53,383 bases of DNA from Tubiluchus corallicola (Eukaryota > Priapulida > Priapulimorpha > Priapulimorphida > Tubiluchidae): the NCBI GenBank assembly GCA_030141605.1, contig JAQGDQ010001233.1:1-53383 (forward strand), written 5' to 3'. The notes below the pieces were generated by a model. It searched no databases. It was not told the origin of the DNA and saw only the letters and a program-made list of their open reading frames with translations. A program made the position numbers and the translations under genes. Shown one piece after another: positions 50,576 through 53,383 of the stretch. Every line of letters starts with the position of its first letter. The first letter of the stretch is position 1.

Positions 50576-52037
50576 TGGATATATTAACTTGTACGCAAAA
50601 AGGAAATTTTTAGGCCAACAGGTTTCTTTCTGGACGTTGTTTACGTTGTTTATGTGCAGACTTTACGGTCCATATGTAGTTGGTGCACTTTGCTTTGGCA
50701 AATATCAACTCAAATAAGATTATTCTACAATTAGAATTTTCTGTTTTTTCTCCTAGGCCTCGTGCAGACATGCAATAAAAGTCCTTAAATTAAAAATTGC
50801 ATGTCTCTGCGTAAGGACTTAGTTAACTTTTGTTTGTTTTCGTAGTTCACAAGTCACAAAAGTAAAAAAATACAATTAGTTTATTTTTAAACCAACACAA
50901 AAATAATTGTGCGGTATTTTTCGGACTGCAGACCGCCAAAACTAAATGGGCAATGTGAGAAATCTCTTGAGCAGGAAACAAAATGTTTAAATAGAATTTG
51001 GTTTCCAAAAGTTTTGATTTTTGTGCATTTTAGATTTTTCGCTTGATTTTTTAGTGGGGTAATTTTTTAATGGTGTAAAAATAAACAGCTAGCGATGCAC
51101 TCTATTGCAGTTATTAATAACTGACTGCTGGCGCCATCTGTAGCACTGTCTACTAAACAAATTTGTGGCAAGTGGAATTTTTATAAAATTACTTGTATGC
51201 AATAGATTAATTTTCCTTAAAAAGACTTTACTAATTGTAAGAATTTTACTAATTAGGTGACCCGTGGATTTTGTATTCACAGACATTTAATGAGCCCTAA
51301 AAGCCCTGAAAAGAATTAACATGGTAATAAATTATTTGATTATTGGAGAATCGAGAAAACCTGAACGATAACAAAATTAATGAAGTAATGTAGAAATTTA
51401 ATAGAAAGTTTGATATTTTTAATTAAGGTGTTACTAGGGCATTCTGCCCCATTATTTATATGCCTGCATACTGTACCAAAAAGTGAAAAGAGAGTCATAC
51501 ATCGAATTAAATGCACTTCAGAACTATGCTTTACGATTAGTTAATGGTCATTCTTTGAAATCATCTCACAATACAAGTAAATATTATTGTGAAAGTTGTA
51601 ACTGTATATTTTAGGTGGTGCCATCTCTTGATTAGTTACTTTAACATTTTACTAGTTCAATTCACCCCTAGTACAATTGTTCGGTCCAGTGAATATTCAA
51701 ACTCACTGGATCTCCCCTATTCTACTGTAATGGGATATGTGAAGCCAAGTTTTTGCATAGTTCTCTACATTTGTAAACTGGCTAGATTTCACTTCTGGCC
51801 ACTGTCTACTTATTCGTGATCAGTGCAGGACACTCTGGTCCTCGGTGCAGCAGTCATGTTACATATAACTATGTAGTGCAATAAAAGTGTTTTAGTTTTG
51901 TGCAAACATGTAATCTGGTGTTTAGTTGTTTCTACAAGTGTACAATTTCATAAATAACTTTCACAATTATAATCACTAGAAATTAAGTCTATTAATAGAC
52001 GACTAAAAGCATAGCTGACGACTGATCTCAGGTCCTC
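50576..52037. other. Intergenic, no gene seen
   Basis: AT-rich sequence without a convincing open frame, RNA or element. Several short ATG frames have no family resemblance. Confidence 0.4.
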
Positions 52038-52177
52038 TTATTCCCACTTTGAGTTGTCATCGCATGATACACAGTAGCAGTTATAGTCACAGTTGCAAAA
52101 GCCAGTATAGTTCCGGGGGCCACCAGCATTGACCCCGCCGCGTTGGCACATGCGGTGACATTCAGGTGTATGGTTTC
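52038..52177 (-). CDS. Possible terminal exon of a small cysteine-rich peptide
   Basis: On the minus strand a 3' splice site (TTTACGTTTATGTAG ending at 52178) is followed by a 140-nt open block ending in TAA. It begins with a split codon (phase 1, common for extracellular modules). It encodes about 45 residues with eight Cys: C-x3-C, then 15-16 residues rich in Gly, then T-G-F-C-x-C, three residues, C-x-C and C-V-S-C. The C-x3-C / G-x-C / C-x-C order resembles cysteine-stabilised alpha-beta (defensin-like) peptides, with the signal peptide expected on an upstream exon. The family fit is inference; upstream exons were not identified. The in-frame sequence before the splice site has no Cys pattern and is probably intron. 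Confidence 0.4.
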
Positions 52178-53383
52178 CTACATAAACGTAAAAAGTCATT
52201 AAACGAATTAATGTGCAAAATGCAAAGAAACGTGAAAAGCTCAGTAAACACAAACGTAAATTTATTTCGCAGGAAACATCTTCAAAATATACAATGCGCA
52301 TGCGCTACGTCTCAGGTACGTGGCTAGCTATGATTGGTGTAAATTTATCATGAATAAAGTTATTGTAATAAATCGGATAATTTAATTAAATTAAACAATC
52401 ATTTAACCACAAAATACCAAAACGCAAGAGTCACCAATCATAAACCCTGTGCAGTTGAAATCTGAATGCTGCTGGTTTCGAGAGTTTCAAACTGCTTTTA
52501 TAAAAAAGAAAAAAGAGAAAAAGGAAATTTACAAGAAAAGAGAAGAAAACGAAAAGTGCTCGCTTTTCCTCTTTAGATTCATTGAGCCAAATCATACGAT
52601 ACACTGTGTAGAGTAAAGAATCTTATTTTCCTAATTACGTGACCTTCTCTTTTATGCTATTTACTGTACTTATATAATTTGAAAACACATTCTGATCAAA
52701 TATTTAAAATCTATTTTTCAACGTAATAATAATAACACTAATAATAATAATAATAATAATAATATAGTAATAATGATAATGATAATGAAAATGTAATGAC
52801 ACTTTTTTATATTATATTAATTCTTTATTTGTCACAAAAATGGTTCACTCATTATAATAAAATTGAGTCATTATATCTGTATACACGTAGCTTTAATTTG
52901 AATACAGTAGCAATGCCGGGTCTACAAATTCGGTATCTTCATTCAACAGATCAGCCACAAATTTTCACCCAAAAGTAGGTAAATCTTGATTTAAGCAAAA
53001 ACATCAAGGAGGTTACACGTGTATATGTAATTTCGAACGTGATATCCACATACAATACAAGCTTCATTCCTTATATATATCTGGCAGAGGGGTTAGCAGC
53101 CGAAATTCGACTCTCAAGTTCCTCCTGATGACTCCAAAAAACCTGTATTTGTATTTATCGTTTTTGTATCCTTACTCCTTTCATAACGTACTCCTTGAAA
53201 AATATTATAACTATACGTATACAAAATTTCTCTCCATTAACGCAAACTATTTTATAATTATTAATTACAATCCTGCAAAAATAAAAACATAATCACCTCT
53301 CAAAAAGCTAAAAATTATAATATGTAAAACCTACTCCCATGACCCTCGTTATCCAAACTTTTTCTTATCCTGTTCTTGCTGAC
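52178..53383. other. Intergenic to window end
   Basis: No gene. TGCGCATGCGC at about 52292-52302 resembles an NRF-1-type palindrome. Otherwise AT-rich. Confidence 0.4.
52727..52790. repeat. (AAT)n microsatellite
   Basis: AAT triplets with interruptions (ACACTAATAAT, ATAATGATAATG). Confidence 0.9.

Overview
The window looks like nuclear DNA of an invertebrate animal. It is AT-rich and gene-sparse, crowded with microsatellites, tandem arrays and decayed retrotransposons. It carries a local family of intronless seven-transmembrane receptor genes, a 5S-rRNA-headed SINE, several LINE relics and MITE-like DNA elements. I see nothing bacterial, and I could not identify the species.

Layout. (1) 1-17,010: a very large inverted repeat. 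Arms of about 6.5 kb (about 520-7,165 and 10,384-17,010) are almost identical in reverse complement around a 3.2 kb spacer. Each arm holds the same nested set: an EAR/EPTP-repeat exon, a roughly 1 kb trinucleotide tract, a TA-flanked MITE, a LINE 3' end, a SINE-tail fragment, and a TIR element whose CT core is split by a second LINE. The trinucleotide tract differs between arms: almost pure CTA/TAG on the left, mostly CAG on the right. The first ~1.08 kb is a smaller palindrome centred near 526, so the inverted structure runs off the left edge. (2) 18,040-37,240: a tandem cluster of class A GPCR genes, all on the + strand. Five are intact (19035, 20852, 23925, 25727, 36198), one has a nonsense codon at the toggle-switch Trp (30795), and one is only a 3' relic (18421). 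They share an unusual layout: TM4 and TM5 almost joined (no real ECL2), no Cys at 3.25, and a conserved C-x-x-C in ECL3. Duplicated 5' and 3' flanks lie between them, together with LINE fragments, a 58-bp array grown from one gene's own 3' end, an 82-bp satellite and a 10-bp array. (3) 37,257-42,900: a 5S-derived SINE, a ~138-bp array and a dead R2-like LINE. (4) 43,715-44,674 (-): an unrelated, more GC-rich GPCR with a normal TM3-ECL2 cysteine pair but degenerate CWxP and NPxxY motifs. (5) 44,895-53,383: LINE relics, 86-bp and 28-bp arrays, a hAT-type MITE with a perfect 8-bp target duplication, a duplicated tRNA-Thr-like repeat, and a possible terminal exon of a small cysteine-rich peptide.

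How it fits together: the functional content is probably the receptor cluster plus the single receptor at 44 kb. The cluster seems to have grown by repeated duplication of gene-plus-flank modules, since non-coding flanks are shared between copies. Everything else is mostly repeat biology: non-LTR insertion, microsatellite expansion and inverted duplication.
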